A stretch of DNA of 9,965 bases from Puia dinghuensis (GTDB taxonomy: Bacteria; Bacteroidota; Bacteroidia; Chitinophagales; Chitinophagaceae), in contig JAMFRX010000250.1 of NCBI GenBank assembly GCA_026224995.1, positions 1 to 9,965 on the forward strand, in the 5' to 3' direction. The position numbers were made by a program, and so were the translations under genes. The number at the start of each line of letters is the position of its first letter. Positions within the stretch are counted from its first letter, which is position 1. A model generated the notes under the pieces. It did no database searches. It saw nothing but the letters and a program-made list of their open reading frames with translations, and was not told the DNA's origin. Of the stretch, positions 1 through 7,127 are shown piece by piece.

Positions 1-1233
1 ACGTTTATCCGCACCAAGGATCTGATCAATCTCCTGGTGGCGGGCTACAAGAGCGCGGGAAAGTTCGAGATCGGCCCGGTGAATACCTTCTATAGCTTCA
101 ACACGCTGGAAGGGCTGCGGCTGGCCTTCGGCGGCAGAAGCAAACCGGCCTTCAGCAAACGCATCTGGCTGGACGGCTATGGCGCCTATGGATTTGCCGA
201 CCAGCGATGGAAATATGATGCCGGCGTGGCCTATTCTTTCAACAAGCTCTCCGATTACGGCTATCCCCTGCACTATCTCAAATTCAATTTCCAGCATGAC
301 GTGGAAATCCCGGGGCAGGAACTTCAGTTCGTGCAGAACAACAGCTTCCTGTCTTCCTTTAAACGCGGGACCAGCGACACCTATCTTTACAACGACATCT
401 TCCGGATCGACTATATCCATGAACTGCCCAACCACCTGAGCTATGGATTCGGTTTCAAGTACTGGGACCAGCAGCCTGCGGGCGATCTCCATTACCTCCA
501 GCTTAAATCCGGTGGCAGCGACACCGTCAACCATATCATCACTTCGCAGCTTTCCGCCCAGATCCGTTGGGCTCCCCATGAAAAATTCTACCAGGGCAGG
601 GTATATCGCGTGCCCTTCCCCAATGAATATCCTATCTTCTCCCTTCAATATATGGCGGGTTTCAAAGGTCTGTTGGGCAGCGACTATTCCTATCAGGATA
701 TCACGCTTAACATCTTCAAACGCTTTTACCTTTCCGCCCTGGGCTATACCGACGTCACTATCTCCGGCGCCTATGTCGGCGGAAAGCTACCCTTTCCATT
801 GCTGACGATCCTCCCCGCCAACCAGACCTATATCTATCAGCCCGACAGTTATAACCTCATGAACTTCCTGGAATTCGTGAGCGACCATTATGTAGGAATG
901 GATATAGAGCATCACTTCAATGGGTTTCTCTTCAACAAGATCCCAGTCTTTAAGAAGCTCAAGTGGCGGGAGATCCTTACGGGGAAGCTCTTGTATGGCG
1001 GGATACGGTCGGAGAATGATCCGTCGAAGGATCCCATGGTTATGAAATTCCCTACGGTGAACGGGGTGCCTACGACCTTTGCCCTCGGCAATCAGCCTTA
1101 TATTGAAGCTGGTTTTGGGATCGGGAATATCTTTAAGTTCCTTAGGGTCGATGCGATAGAGCGTTTTTCTTATATGGATCATCCGATGGTGCCGAAGTAT
1201 GGGATCAGGTTTCAGCTGAAGTTTGATTATTAG
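1..1233 (+). CDS. DUF5686 family outer-membrane protein, C-terminal part (5' truncated by window)
   Basis: The reading frame is open from base 1 to the TAG at 1231-1233, giving 410 visible residues. The true start lies outside the window, so the internal GTG at 37 is not the start. The run beginning GPVNTFYSFNTLEG, followed by KRIWLDGYGAYGFADQRWKY, matches the DUF5686 signature (YxFNxxEG and AYGFxDxRWKY). The rest alternates hydrophobic and polar residues with many aromatics and ends in IRFQLKFDY, as expected for an outer-membrane beta-barrel ending in an aromatic residue. Family members are usually about 800 residues and carry an N-terminal signal peptide and a carboxypeptidase-regulatory-like domain, which would be off-window. 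The molecular role of the family is not established. Codon choice shifts over about the last 90 codons (more GAT, AAG and GGG). The gene is convergent with the DUF1203 gene and their stop codons overlap. Confidence 0.85.
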   Translation, partial: TFIRTKDLINLLVAGYKSAGKFEIGPVNTFYSFNTLEGLRLAFGGRSKPAFSKRIWLDGYGAYGFADQRWKYDAGVAYSFNKLSDYGYPLHYLKFNFQHDVEIPGQELQFVQNNSFLSSFKRGTSDTYLYNDIFRIDYIHELPNHLSYGFGFKYWDQQPAGDLHYLQLKSGGSDTVNHIITSQLSAQIRWAPHEKFYQGRVYRVPFPNEYPIFSLQYMAGFKGLLGSDYSYQDITLNIFKRFYLSALGYTDVTISGAYVGGKLPFPLLTILPANQTYIYQPDSYNLMNFLEFVSDHYVGMDIEHHFNGFLFNKIPVFKKLKWREILTGKLLYGGIRSENDPSKDPMVMKFPTVNGVPTTFALGNQPYIEAGFGIGNIFKFLRVDAIERFSYMDHPMVPKYGIRFQLKFDY

Positions 1234-1709
1234 GCTCTTTCCACTTTACAGATATAGCAGCAGGCTTGGGCATTCCGCACGTGGAGATAGTCTACCTCTG
1301 CGTGGTCCTGTAGTAGCTGCGGGATCAGCAGGTCCGGGTCGTCATCGCCCACCAGCCGGGTAAGCACCATCTTCTGTTCTTTATTGTACCCGATGAGCGT
1401 TAACGGGAAGCTTTCCTTATTGGCCTTGATCTCCGGCGGGAAACGGTGGACTTCCTTATAGGCCTCGACTGCTTTCTTGTTAATGAATATCGGCCCGGGC
1501 TGATCGAAAGCGTTTTGGATGGCGAACGGACTGTGGGACACAAGCATTCTCACGTCTTCACCGACGACAAAGGGTTTTAGCGAAACCCGGCAGGGGCCCT
1601 TGCCAGTAGCCACTTGTTCGACAACGGGATGACCGAAGTCATCCATTTGGCTTTGCCGCAGTCGGCTGGCATATTCCTCGCTTAGAGGAACGATCTTGAA
1701 TTTTTGCAT
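1230..1709 (-). CDS. DUF1203 domain-containing protein
   Basis: This is a 159-residue protein with an ATG start at 1709-1707 and TAA at 1232-1230. The family signature is visible as PCRVSLKPFVVGE (residues 39-51) and GPIFINKK (72-79), matching the DUF1203 pattern of CRVSL, then GE, then a GPIF strand. The C-terminus has closely spaced cysteines (ACCYIC, 149-154), which could bind metal or form a disulfide but are not a recognised site. There is no signal peptide or membrane segment, so it is probably cytosolic. The length fits the family. No biochemical function is known to me for DUF1203. It is divergent from the cupin gene across a 63-bp spacer and convergent with the DUF5686 gene. Confidence 0.85.
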   Translation of the reverse strand: MQKFKIVPLSEEYASRLRQSQMDDFGHPVVEQVATGKGPCRVSLKPFVVGEDVRMLVSHSPFAIQNAFDQPGPIFINKKAVEAYKEVHRFPPEIKANKESFPLTLIGYNKEQKMVLTRLVGDDDPDLLIPQLLQDHAEVDYLHVRNAQACCYICKVERA

Positions 1710-1772
1710 TTGAAAGAATTTACTGTAAAATTAGCAAGCGGCGATGAGCGAAAAAACCCGGAACTTGCTTAA
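1710..1772. promoter_or_regulatory. Divergent promoter spacer between the DUF1203 and cupin genes
   Basis: This 63-bp spacer must hold the 5' signals of both genes. On the minus strand TAATTTTA (1733-1726) matches the Bacteroidota -7 consensus TAnnTTTG except for the last base and lies 16 bp upstream of the DUF1203 ATG. No convincing -33 element is seen for it. A 6-bp inverted repeat, AGCAAG (1733-1738) and CTTGCT (1764-1769), spans 25 bp and ends just before the cupin ATG. It could be an operator or chance. No clear -7 element is seen for the cupin gene. Confidence 0.3.
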
Positions 1773-2117
1773 ATGATACCTTTTCAAACCATCGACTGGA
1801 ATACCATCGAAAAAGAAACCCATCCTGGCGAGACGGGCGCCGTCACCTCGCAAACCTATCAATTACCCGGCCTGCGTTTACGGATCGTCGAATATTCCTC
1901 CGGCTACCTGGCCGATCACTGGTGCCAGAAGGGGCATATCGTTCACTGCCTCAGCGGCAGCTTTGTCAGCGAGCTGCAATCGGGCGAGAAAGTGACCCTG
2001 ACCACGGGCATGACCTACGTGTTATCGGACGATGCCAGCTCTCATCGTTCTATTACGACTGAAAAGGTGCGGCTTCTGATCATCGACGGGGATTTTTTGT
2101 CTAAATCGGCCCCATAG
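1773..2117 (+). CDS. DHCW-motif cupin fold protein
   Basis: This is a 114-residue single-domain cupin. The core reads GYLADHWCQKGHIVHCLSG (residues 44-62), the hallmark block of the small family named DHCW-motif cupin; the order here is D-H-W-C. His49, His55 and His58, with a possible Glu67 and His91, are candidate metal ligands, but no metal or substrate can be assigned. The second cupin block is GMTYVLSDDASSHRS (79-93), and the protein ends on a typical LLIIDGDFL strand. No signal peptide is present, so it is probably cytosolic. The ATG at 1773 gives the full family length and is kept. It lies 52 bp upstream of an SRPBCC gene on the same strand. Family membership is firm; enzymatic versus binding function is open. 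Confidence 0.85.
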   Translation: MIPFQTIDWNTIEKETHPGETGAVTSQTYQLPGLRLRIVEYSSGYLADHWCQKGHIVHCLSGSFVSELQSGEKVTLTTGMTYVLSDDASSHRSITTEKVRLLIIDGDFLSKSAP

Positions 2118-2157
2118 AAAGTCTATTTCACACCCTGCTGATGCTAATTTCAGACCG

Positions 2158-2165
2158 TAGCTTTA
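2158..2165 (+). promoter_or_regulatory. Candidate -7 element for the SRPBCC gene
   Basis: TAGCTTTA matches TAnnTTTG except for the final base and ends 4 bp before the ATG at 2170. Such a close position would give an almost leaderless transcript, which is compatible with Bacteroidota usage. No -33 element is evident, so this is tentative. Confidence 0.25.
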
Positions 2166-2169
2166 CAGC

Positions 2170-2610
2170 ATGAAAAAACAAGATTATACTGCAACCCTTA
2201 CAGTGGATGCAACGGCGCAACAGGTCTTCAAAAGCATCAACAACGTCACAAAATGGTGGACCCCCGATCTGGAAGGGGCCTCGCATCAGCTAAACGATGA
2301 GTTCACCGTTCGGTTCGATGACGTTCATGTCTCCACGCAAAAGCTTATCGAGTCCATCCCGGATAAAAAAATCGTCTGGCTCGTCACTGACAGCAGGCTT
2401 ACTTTTGTCAAAGACCAACATGAATGGACGAATACTACTGTCGTCTTTGAGCTCTCCAGCCATGACGGCAAGACTGTTATAGATTTTGCGCACATCGGGC
2501 TGGTGCCGGAATTCCAATGTTATGACGGCTGTTCAAAAGGCTGGGATTACTTCATAAAAGGGAGCTTGTACAAGCTATTGACGGAAGGAAAAGGGGCGCC
2601 GGGATTATAG
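2170..2610 (+). CDS. SRPBCC family protein (AHSA1/START-like)
   Basis: This is a 146-residue protein of the helix-grip fold. The N-terminal strand and helix read YTATLTVDATAQQVFKSI (residues 6-23), followed by the conserved KWWTPDLEG (28-36). Next come F-x-V-R-F-x-D strands, the KKIVWLVTDSRL strand (66-77), and a C-terminal amphipathic helix containing GWDYFIKGSLYKLL (124-137). This layout is typical of AHSA1/polyketide-cyclase-like members of the superfamily, which bind hydrophobic ligands in an internal cavity; the ligand cannot be predicted. The length is normal and there is no signal peptide. It follows the cupin by 52 bp and precedes the beta-barrel gene by 62 bp on the same strand, so limited read-through is possible. 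Confidence 0.8.
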   Translation: MKKQDYTATLTVDATAQQVFKSINNVTKWWTPDLEGASHQLNDEFTVRFDDVHVSTQKLIESIPDKKIVWLVTDSRLTFVKDQHEWTNTTVVFELSSHDGKTVIDFAHIGLVPEFQCYDGCSKGWDYFIKGSLYKLLTEGKGAPGL

Positions 2611-2672
2611 AATTGCCAATTTTTTATATATCTTGGGGCAAGCACTATTTTAAACCAATAACCTATCCCCCA

Positions 2673-3932
2673 ATGATTGCTTGCAAACCCCTACCCGTCT
2701 TATTGTTATTTGTATTCATCTCTTTTAAGCTAATCGCCCAAAGCCATGATGTAGATGGCTATTATATTAACATAAAAGGAGATACGATTAATGGAAAGTT
2801 TCCCGATTATGCGGAATACAGAAATAGCCCCGCGCAGGTTCCATTCCTCGCCGGAGGCGCTGCAGAACCGGTACTATTGACCCCGGATAACTGCCTGAAA
2901 TTTTCCGTGGCTCATTCCGATACCTATCTTTCTTACAAGGGGAAACGTCTAACCAATGCGACCGACTATCACAATGCAACGGCCAGTACCGCAGACGCAT
3001 ATGAAGACGTTTCGGTATTTATCCGGGAGCTCTATAATGACGGCCGGTACCGGCTATATGAGCTCAGGAGCGCCCAACGTTCGAATTTCTATGTAAGCAG
3101 CGATGCCAAGCCATTAACCGAGCTCTACTTTAAGGAGTATCAGACCAATAGCGACGACAATACAGGGGTGGTGGAGCTGCCCGTATTCAGGCAGCAGCTT
3201 AGTGTCTTCTTCCAGGCGATCTTACAAACTAACGCTAAGTTAGAATCCCGGATCGCGGGCGCAAAGTATACCAGCGAGAGTTTAGCCGATCTTTTCTCTG
3301 TCGCGACAAAAGGGCATGTACAAACGGCAAAGCAAAAATATCCGGCCCAGGTTTTTGTCGGTTTTGGTGCTTCTTCCAATAGGCTTAGCGTTTCGGCAGC
3401 CAATTTGTTCGAGGACCCCGCTATAAATGAAAAAGTGACAGCCGGCACTTATAGCTCTCAGACTACCCCCGTTTTCGAAGCCGGGGTAAAATTATTTTCT
3501 CAGCGCAATTATGGGCGACTGTTCATTTCGATAAGGGCGAACTACTATAAATTTCAGAACTCGGCTGAATATGCGGATCCGTTCAATAGTACCACTTATA
3601 AAACCACGTTTAAAAGTTCCGTTCTTTCCTTTCCAGTCGGCATTGGCTACAAGCTGGTGAACCAGCCAAATTTCAGTTTTGAAGTCACTGCGGGCGCCTC
3701 TCTGCTTATTTTGTCTAATAATAAGCAAACCCAGGCGCCGAATTTCGGGTCCAGCGTTATCCAGGATGATGGCAGATCCAATTCCCTCTCCTTTTTCGGC
3801 GAGGCGGCGATCGTAGTGTTCAAAAGGGTATCTGTTTTTGGTGGGTATTATTCACCTTGTTCTATAGCAACTTTCACGGATTATAATCCGGTACATACTT
3901 CTTTTAAATATGGGATAAGACTTTACTTATGA
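2673..3932 (+). CDS. Secreted protein with predicted C-terminal outer-membrane beta-barrel domain
   Basis: I place the start at the ATG at 2673. This gives a clean signal peptide, with Lys5, the hydrophobic core VLLLFVFISFKLIA (residues 9-22), and cleavage near Ala22-Gln23. An in-frame TTG at 2613 would bury that signal behind 20 polar and aromatic residues. The mature N-terminus has GYYINIKGDTINGKF, a motif common at the start of uncharacterised secreted Bacteroidota proteins. The middle (roughly 60-220) is mixed alpha/beta. The C-terminal part (roughly 225-419) has alternating beta strands such as GRLFISIRANYYKF, FPVGIGYKL and FGGYYSP, ending in YGIRLYL, consistent with a small outer-membrane barrel. 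The stop overlaps the next gene's ATG (ATGA at 3929-3932), suggesting translational coupling with the lipoprotein. No specific function is recognised. Confidence 0.7.
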   Translation: MIACKPLPVLLLFVFISFKLIAQSHDVDGYYINIKGDTINGKFPDYAEYRNSPAQVPFLAGGAAEPVLLTPDNCLKFSVAHSDTYLSYKGKRLTNATDYHNATASTADAYEDVSVFIRELYNDGRYRLYELRSAQRSNFYVSSDAKPLTELYFKEYQTNSDDNTGVVELPVFRQQLSVFFQAILQTNAKLESRIAGAKYTSESLADLFSVATKGHVQTAKQKYPAQVFVGFGASSNRLSVSAANLFEDPAINEKVTAGTYSSQTTPVFEAGVKLFSQRNYGRLFISIRANYYKFQNSAEYADPFNSTTYKTTFKSSVLSFPVGIGYKLVNQPNFSFEVTAGASLLILSNNKQTQAPNFGSSVIQDDGRSNSLSFFGEAAIVVFKRVSVFGGYYSPCSIATFTDYNPVHTSFKYGIRLYL

Positions 3933-4663
3933 ACTTAATTAAACAAATATACCTGGGGCTTTTCCTGTCGGCGCTTGTAAGTTGTTCGACAGGGTACCAC
4001 AATGACGGGCATATGGTGGTTTATAAATCCTGGAACGAAGGAAACGGTGGGCGCGAGGATACCCTGAATGCCGATGCGGCCACGTTTAAGATCCTCCGAT
4101 TTGAGGACTATGGAAAAGATGACAAAGTCGCTTTCTACAAGTCGGAAATTATTGCAGGGGCGGACGCAGCGACTTTTGAAGCCATTGGAGAATACTATGC
4201 CCGGGACAAGAACAGCGGCTATTATGGCAAAGACCGGGTTAACCAGTCAGATGGAAGAACATTTACCATCATCAATCCCTATTACTCCAGGGATAGAAAA
4301 GATATCTATTTTGAGACTGATCCGCTAAATACAGTTAATCCCAAAGGTTTTAAGTTTGTCTACGGCGAAGGTGAGAGCGACTGTTGGACGACAGACGGAA
4401 AGTATTACTACTACAATCGGTTTAAAGTCCCATCGGAAGAGTACGCTAATCTTACCATATATCAAAATAGCGGGGGGCTTTCAAAAGACAGGCATTGGGT
4501 TTATTACCAAGGTCATAAATTGAATTATGACTTTTCTGGTAATAAAATTGTCGATACGATAGATGCGGCGTCTTTTATAGCAACCGGGTTTTTGGAATGC
4601 AGAGACAAATACGGTTGTTTTAATGTGGTTCATGGGCGGGTGAAATGTGAGAATGCCCCTTGA
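3929..4663 (+). CDS. DKNYY-repeat lipoprotein
   Basis: This is a 244-residue predicted lipoprotein. The N-terminus has a short signal peptide ending in the lipobox LVSC, with Cys19 as the lipid-anchored residue. The mature part consists of about six degenerate repeats of some 30-35 residues built on a D-x-x-T/S-F strand followed by a turn with D-K/R-x-x-x-Y-Y/F. The clearest copies are around 48-70 (DAATF...DDKVAFY), 79-99 (DAATF...DKNSGYY), 108-128 (DGRTF...DRKDIYF), 142-161 (DGKYYYY), 175-193 (KDRHWVYY) and 212-231 (DAASF...DKYGCF). This matches the DKNYY family, whose function is unknown to me. The start overlaps the upstream stop as ATGA, so the two products are probably made together and may act together in the envelope. 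It is convergent with the PhzF gene, with only 15 bp between stops. Confidence 0.75.
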   Translation: MNLIKQIYLGLFLSALVSCSTGYHNDGHMVVYKSWNEGNGGREDTLNADAATFKILRFEDYGKDDKVAFYKSEIIAGADAATFEAIGEYYARDKNSGYYGKDRVNQSDGRTFTIINPYYSRDRKDIYFETDPLNTVNPKGFKFVYGEGESDCWTTDGKYYYYNRFKVPSEEYANLTIYQNSGGLSKDRHWVYYQGHKLNYDFSGNKIVDTIDAASFIATGFLECRDKYGCFNVVHGRVKCENAP

Positions 4664-4678
4664 TTGTTTGTTCTGTAT

Positions 4679-5575
4679 TCATTTATATAAAACGCCTTCC
4701 ATGGTAATCACTGAAGATCCGCTAACGATAATATCCTGATCACTTACTTTAAATTTGATCATGGAGGGTTGTTTCATCTGCACACCCTGTAAGAGTTGAT
4801 ACTCTGTATCTACAGCAATCCGCTTTTTTTCATAGAGATATCCGGCCAAAGGGCCTGCGGCGCTCCCGGTAGCGGGATCTTCGTCGATGCCGATGCCAGG
4901 GTTAAAAAAACGTGTTTGTACTATATTCTCAGGATCGTTTTCCGTGAATGCGAAACAATAGACACCCTCAAATCCATACTGAGCTGCCAGTTTAATCAAA
5001 AGGCTTTTGTTTGAAACTGCTTTATTCAAGACCTGGATGCTTTTTAACGGAACCATCAAATGGGCGACTTCAGTATTTACAACCGTTGGGTTAAGATCGC
5101 CGGTTAAAAATTCATCCTGCGCAAGCGAAAGACCTTCTGCCAGAAGGCCTGACGGGACTGTTTTTCCTATGACAGCGGCTTGTTGCCTCATTCCCACAAT
5201 CGGCAGTCGACTTATTTCATCAAACCCGATCAACAGTCTTATCTTTTGATCTTTCATGATGACAAACTTGTCATCCGGCTGTTCGTGAAAAACTCGCATC
5301 TTCTTTAATAAAGCAGCGCAAACCACACCAAGTAAATTATGCCCGGCTCCATGGATCTCGAATCCTGTGGACGTAAAGGAGCGAACTTTTAAAGCCTTGT
5401 CCGGGGCCGAATAATAAATAAAAGAGGATTCCGAATAGCCAAACTCTCTCGAAATATCCTCATACATGAGTAGCTCCAATTCACTCTCTGTGAACACGAC
5501 TGCTAACTGGTTACCTTTGTATTTTTCCTTGGTAAATACATCCAGTACCAGGTACTTAAATAACTCTTTTTCCAT
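4679..5575 (-). CDS. PhzF family isomerase-like protein
   Basis: This is a 298-residue protein of the PhzF (DHHDA isomerase/epimerase) fold, which is made of two similar barrel halves. The N-terminal signature VFTKEKYKGNQLAVV is at 13-27. The catalytic residues known from PhzF (E45, H74, D208, S213) have counterparts here: Glu49 in SESSF (48-52), His79 in GAGHN (76-80), and Asp233 and Ser238 in DEDPATGSAAG (231-241). The spacings agree, with 5 residues between Asp and Ser in both. One oddity is that the usual GHxTL motif reads GHNLLG, with Leu in place of Thr. The substrate is unlikely to be a phenazine precursor, because no other phz gene is nearby; many homologues have unknown substrates. 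It is the second gene of an operon, starting 6 bp after the hydrolase stop, and is presumably under the same TetR control. Confidence 0.88.
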   Translation of the reverse strand: MEKELFKYLVLDVFTKEKYKGNQLAVVFTESELELLMYEDISREFGYSESSFIYYSAPDKALKVRSFTSTGFEIHGAGHNLLGVVCAALLKKMRVFHEQPDDKFVIMKDQKIRLLIGFDEISRLPIVGMRQQAAVIGKTVPSGLLAEGLSLAQDEFLTGDLNPTVVNTEVAHLMVPLKSIQVLNKAVSNKSLLIKLAAQYGFEGVYCFAFTENDPENIVQTRFFNPGIGIDEDPATGSAAGPLAGYLYEKKRIAVDTEYQLLQGVQMKQPSMIKFKVSDQDIIVSGSSVITMEGVLYK

Positions 5576-5581
5576 AGCTGT

Positions 5582-6388
5582 CTAGTTAAAAATTAAAGTT
5601 GTCAGTAGAAACTTCTCCAGCGCTTTATTAAATTCATCCGGCTGCTCCATATTGGCAATGTGGCCCGAGTCCGCTATTACAGCAAGTGTCGAATTAGTAA
5701 TCCTTTCATGCATGTAAGTCGCACTTTCTATCGGCGTGAATTCATCCTTGTCTCCTACTACAATTAATGCCGGGAAGTCTATCTTCTTCAGCAATGAGGT
5801 ATAATCAAGCCTTTCCGCCCTCCCCCGCTGTGCGGCTGCCGAGCCTGCGGGGTTGGTGGTTTTCATCATATTAGCAACCCGGGTGACAACTTCTGGCTTA
5901 TTTTCAAAAGTGCCGGCGCACATAAACTGCCTGATCCTTTCCTCAGTAAATTTTTCCATTCCGTCACTTAAGATCCTTGCTGCGAGTGCTAACCGGTTTT
6001 GATAGCCTTTCTCGTCTTCTGCCCTGGCATCCGTATCGGCCAGGACAATACCCTTGAACAAACCGGGCTTTAACCTAAACAGTTCCAGGGCAATTTGGCC
6101 ACCCATGGACAGACCTATCACGATAGCCTTGTCTATTGTTAACTGGTCCAGCAAATGGATCAGGTCGAGTGCCAGTTCATCCAGCAGGACGATGCCTTCG
6201 GTTACTCCTGACTCACCATAACCCCGAAGATCCGGAATGATAAGGCGGTGATTCTTACTTAAGAAGTCTTTTTGATCGTCCCACATACTACGGTTAAAAG
6301 GCTGACCGTGGATCAGGAGAATTGGAGGTCCTGCCCCTATGTCATTATAGACGAGTTGGATGCCGCGTATGGTTTTTTGCCCTTTCAT
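5582..6388 (-). CDS. Alpha/beta hydrolase
   Basis: This is a 268-residue alpha/beta hydrolase with an intact catalytic triad. The nucleophile elbow GLSMG gives Ser94, the acid is Asp215 in GDKDEFTP (212-219), and the base is His243 in DSGHIANMEQP (240-250). The oxyanion loop is HGQPFNRSMWDD (27-38). PDLRGYGES (52-60) is the conserved turn before the nucleophile. A short cap lies about 125-190. No signal peptide is present, so it is probably cytosolic. The overall pattern resembles lactonase or esterase members such as 3-oxoadipate enol-lactonase-like hydrolases, but the substrate cannot be assigned. It is the first gene of an operon with the PhzF-like gene. An exact -7 element (TATATTTG) lies 15 bp upstream of the ATG, with a candidate TetR site over it. 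Confidence 0.9.
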   Translation of the reverse strand: MKGQKTIRGIQLVYNDIGAGPPILLIHGQPFNRSMWDDQKDFLSKNHRLIIPDLRGYGESGVTEGIVLLDELALDLIHLLDQLTIDKAIVIGLSMGGQIALELFRLKPGLFKGIVLADTDARAEDEKGYQNRLALAARILSDGMEKFTEERIRQFMCAGTFENKPEVVTRVANMMKTTNPAGSAAAQRGRAERLDYTSLLKKIDFPALIVVGDKDEFTPIESATYMHERITNSTLAVIADSGHIANMEQPDEFNKALEKFLLTTLIFN

Positions 6389-6395
6389 GATACTA

Positions 6396-6458
6396 TTGTC
6401 TCACAAATATATTACCTTTATTGTAATTACATGGGAAAATGAGAAAAACGTCTCACAA
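6396..6458. promoter_or_regulatory. Candidate paired TetR operator in the divergent spacer
   Basis: GTCTCACAA occurs twice in the 69-bp spacer, at 6398-6406 and 6450-6458. The first copy sits in an 11-bp palindrome TTGT-CTC-ACAA (6396-6406) that overlaps the hydrolase -7 element. The second is the right part of an inverted repeat TGAGA-N6-TCTCA (6440-6455) and runs into the TetR start codon. Sites at these places would let the divergent TetR protein repress the operon and itself. Binding is inferred from position and symmetry only. Confidence 0.5.
6404..6411 (-). promoter_or_regulatory. -7 promoter element of the hydrolase-PhzF operon
   Basis: The minus strand reads TATATTTG, an exact match to the Bacteroidota -7 consensus TAnnTTTG. 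It ends 15 bp upstream of the hydrolase ATG (6388), which implies a short leader. No clear TTG -33 element is found at the usual distance. The first copy of the repeated GTCTCACAA motif overlaps it by 3 bp. Confidence 0.55.
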
Positions 6459-7051
6459 TGGCAAAGTTGCAGCTAGATAAAGGGCGAATCGTCCAAAAAC
6501 TAAAGACCCGGGAGGCGTTGATCTTAAAAGCAAACAAGCTTTTGAAAGAAGGGAATTTGACTAGCATCGAGCAAGCAGCAAAAGAAGCGGGGATCTCAAA
6601 GGCGACTGCGTACCGCTATTTCACCAAGCTGGATGCACTGAAGCGGGAGGCTTCTCTTCAGTTAAAGTCGGAAAAACCTGAAGACCTGTTCAAGGATCTG
6701 CCTGCCGATGATCTTATCCCCAGGCTTGAGCGGCTGATCGACTATCATTTTAATCTGTTCATTGAAAATGAAAATGAGTTCAGACTTTTCCTCAGCTCTG
6801 TGATCAGCGACTCCTTACTTGACAACCAAACACAGTTAAGGGGTGGCAGACGTATTGCGTTGATCACGGAGGCATTGTTACCACTTAAGGATGCTATCTC
6901 AAAATATGAGTTTGACAACATGGTATGTGCGTTGAGTTTGGTATTTGGAATAGAATCCATTACTATACTTCGTGATCTTTGCAAGCTGGATAATAATGGA
7001 ATTTTGGAGAACTGGAAGTGGGCTGTTGAGAGGATCACGGGATGCGCATGA
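6458..7051 (+). CDS. TetR/AcrR family transcriptional regulator
   Basis: This is a 197-residue protein with the TetR layout. The N-terminal three-helix DNA-binding domain contains SIEQAAKEAGISKATAYRYF (residues 36-55), where KATAYRYF is the recognition helix characteristic of the family. The C-terminal half (about 75-197) is all-helical and should be the dimerisation and ligand-binding domain; it is not close to any ligand class I recognise. The length is normal. It is divergent from the hydrolase-PhzF operon across 69 bp, the classical arrangement of a local repressor facing its targets, and a repeated motif in the spacer supports autoregulation. The ATG at 6458 is kept because it begins just upstream of the first helix. 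The inducer is probably a substrate or relative of the hydrolase substrate, by inference from context. Confidence 0.9.
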   Translation: MAKLQLDKGRIVQKLKTREALILKANKLLKEGNLTSIEQAAKEAGISKATAYRYFTKLDALKREASLQLKSEKPEDLFKDLPADDLIPRLERLIDYHFNLFIENENEFRLFLSSVISDSLLDNQTQLRGGRRIALITEALLPLKDAISKYEFDNMVCALSLVFGIESITILRDLCKLDNNGILENWKWAVERITGCA

Positions 7052-7095
7052 TTTGATTAAAAAGCCTGCAGCACTCAGATATACCGACAATCCCG

Positions 7096-7120
7096 TATTA
7101 GAAAAGGAGATCGTCGATCT
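7096..7120 (-). terminator. Possible weak terminator after the T9SS-domain gene
   Basis: The minus strand has AGATC-GAC-GATCT (7120-7108), a 5-bp stem with a 3-base loop, beginning 7 bp after the TAG at 7128. It is followed by CCTTTTCTAA. The stem is short and the T-run is interrupted, so termination here is uncertain. The element lies in the 76-bp gap between the convergent TetR and T9SS-domain genes, which holds nothing else I can identify. Confidence 0.25.
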
Positions 7121-7127
7121 GCTGGCC

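Noticed and set aside
787..1182. Minus-strand open frame of 131 codons inside the DUF5686 gene.
   Set aside because: It is fully antisense to a recognised family domain, with no signal peptide, motif or promoter of its own.
2613..2672. TTG-initiated 20-residue extension of the beta-barrel protein.
   Set aside because: It would place polar and aromatic residues before a complete signal peptide that begins at the ATG at 2673.
4679..5575. PhzF-like gene as a sign of phenazine biosynthesis.
   Set aside because: No other phenazine genes are in the window, and PhzF homologues are widespread in organisms that make no phenazine.
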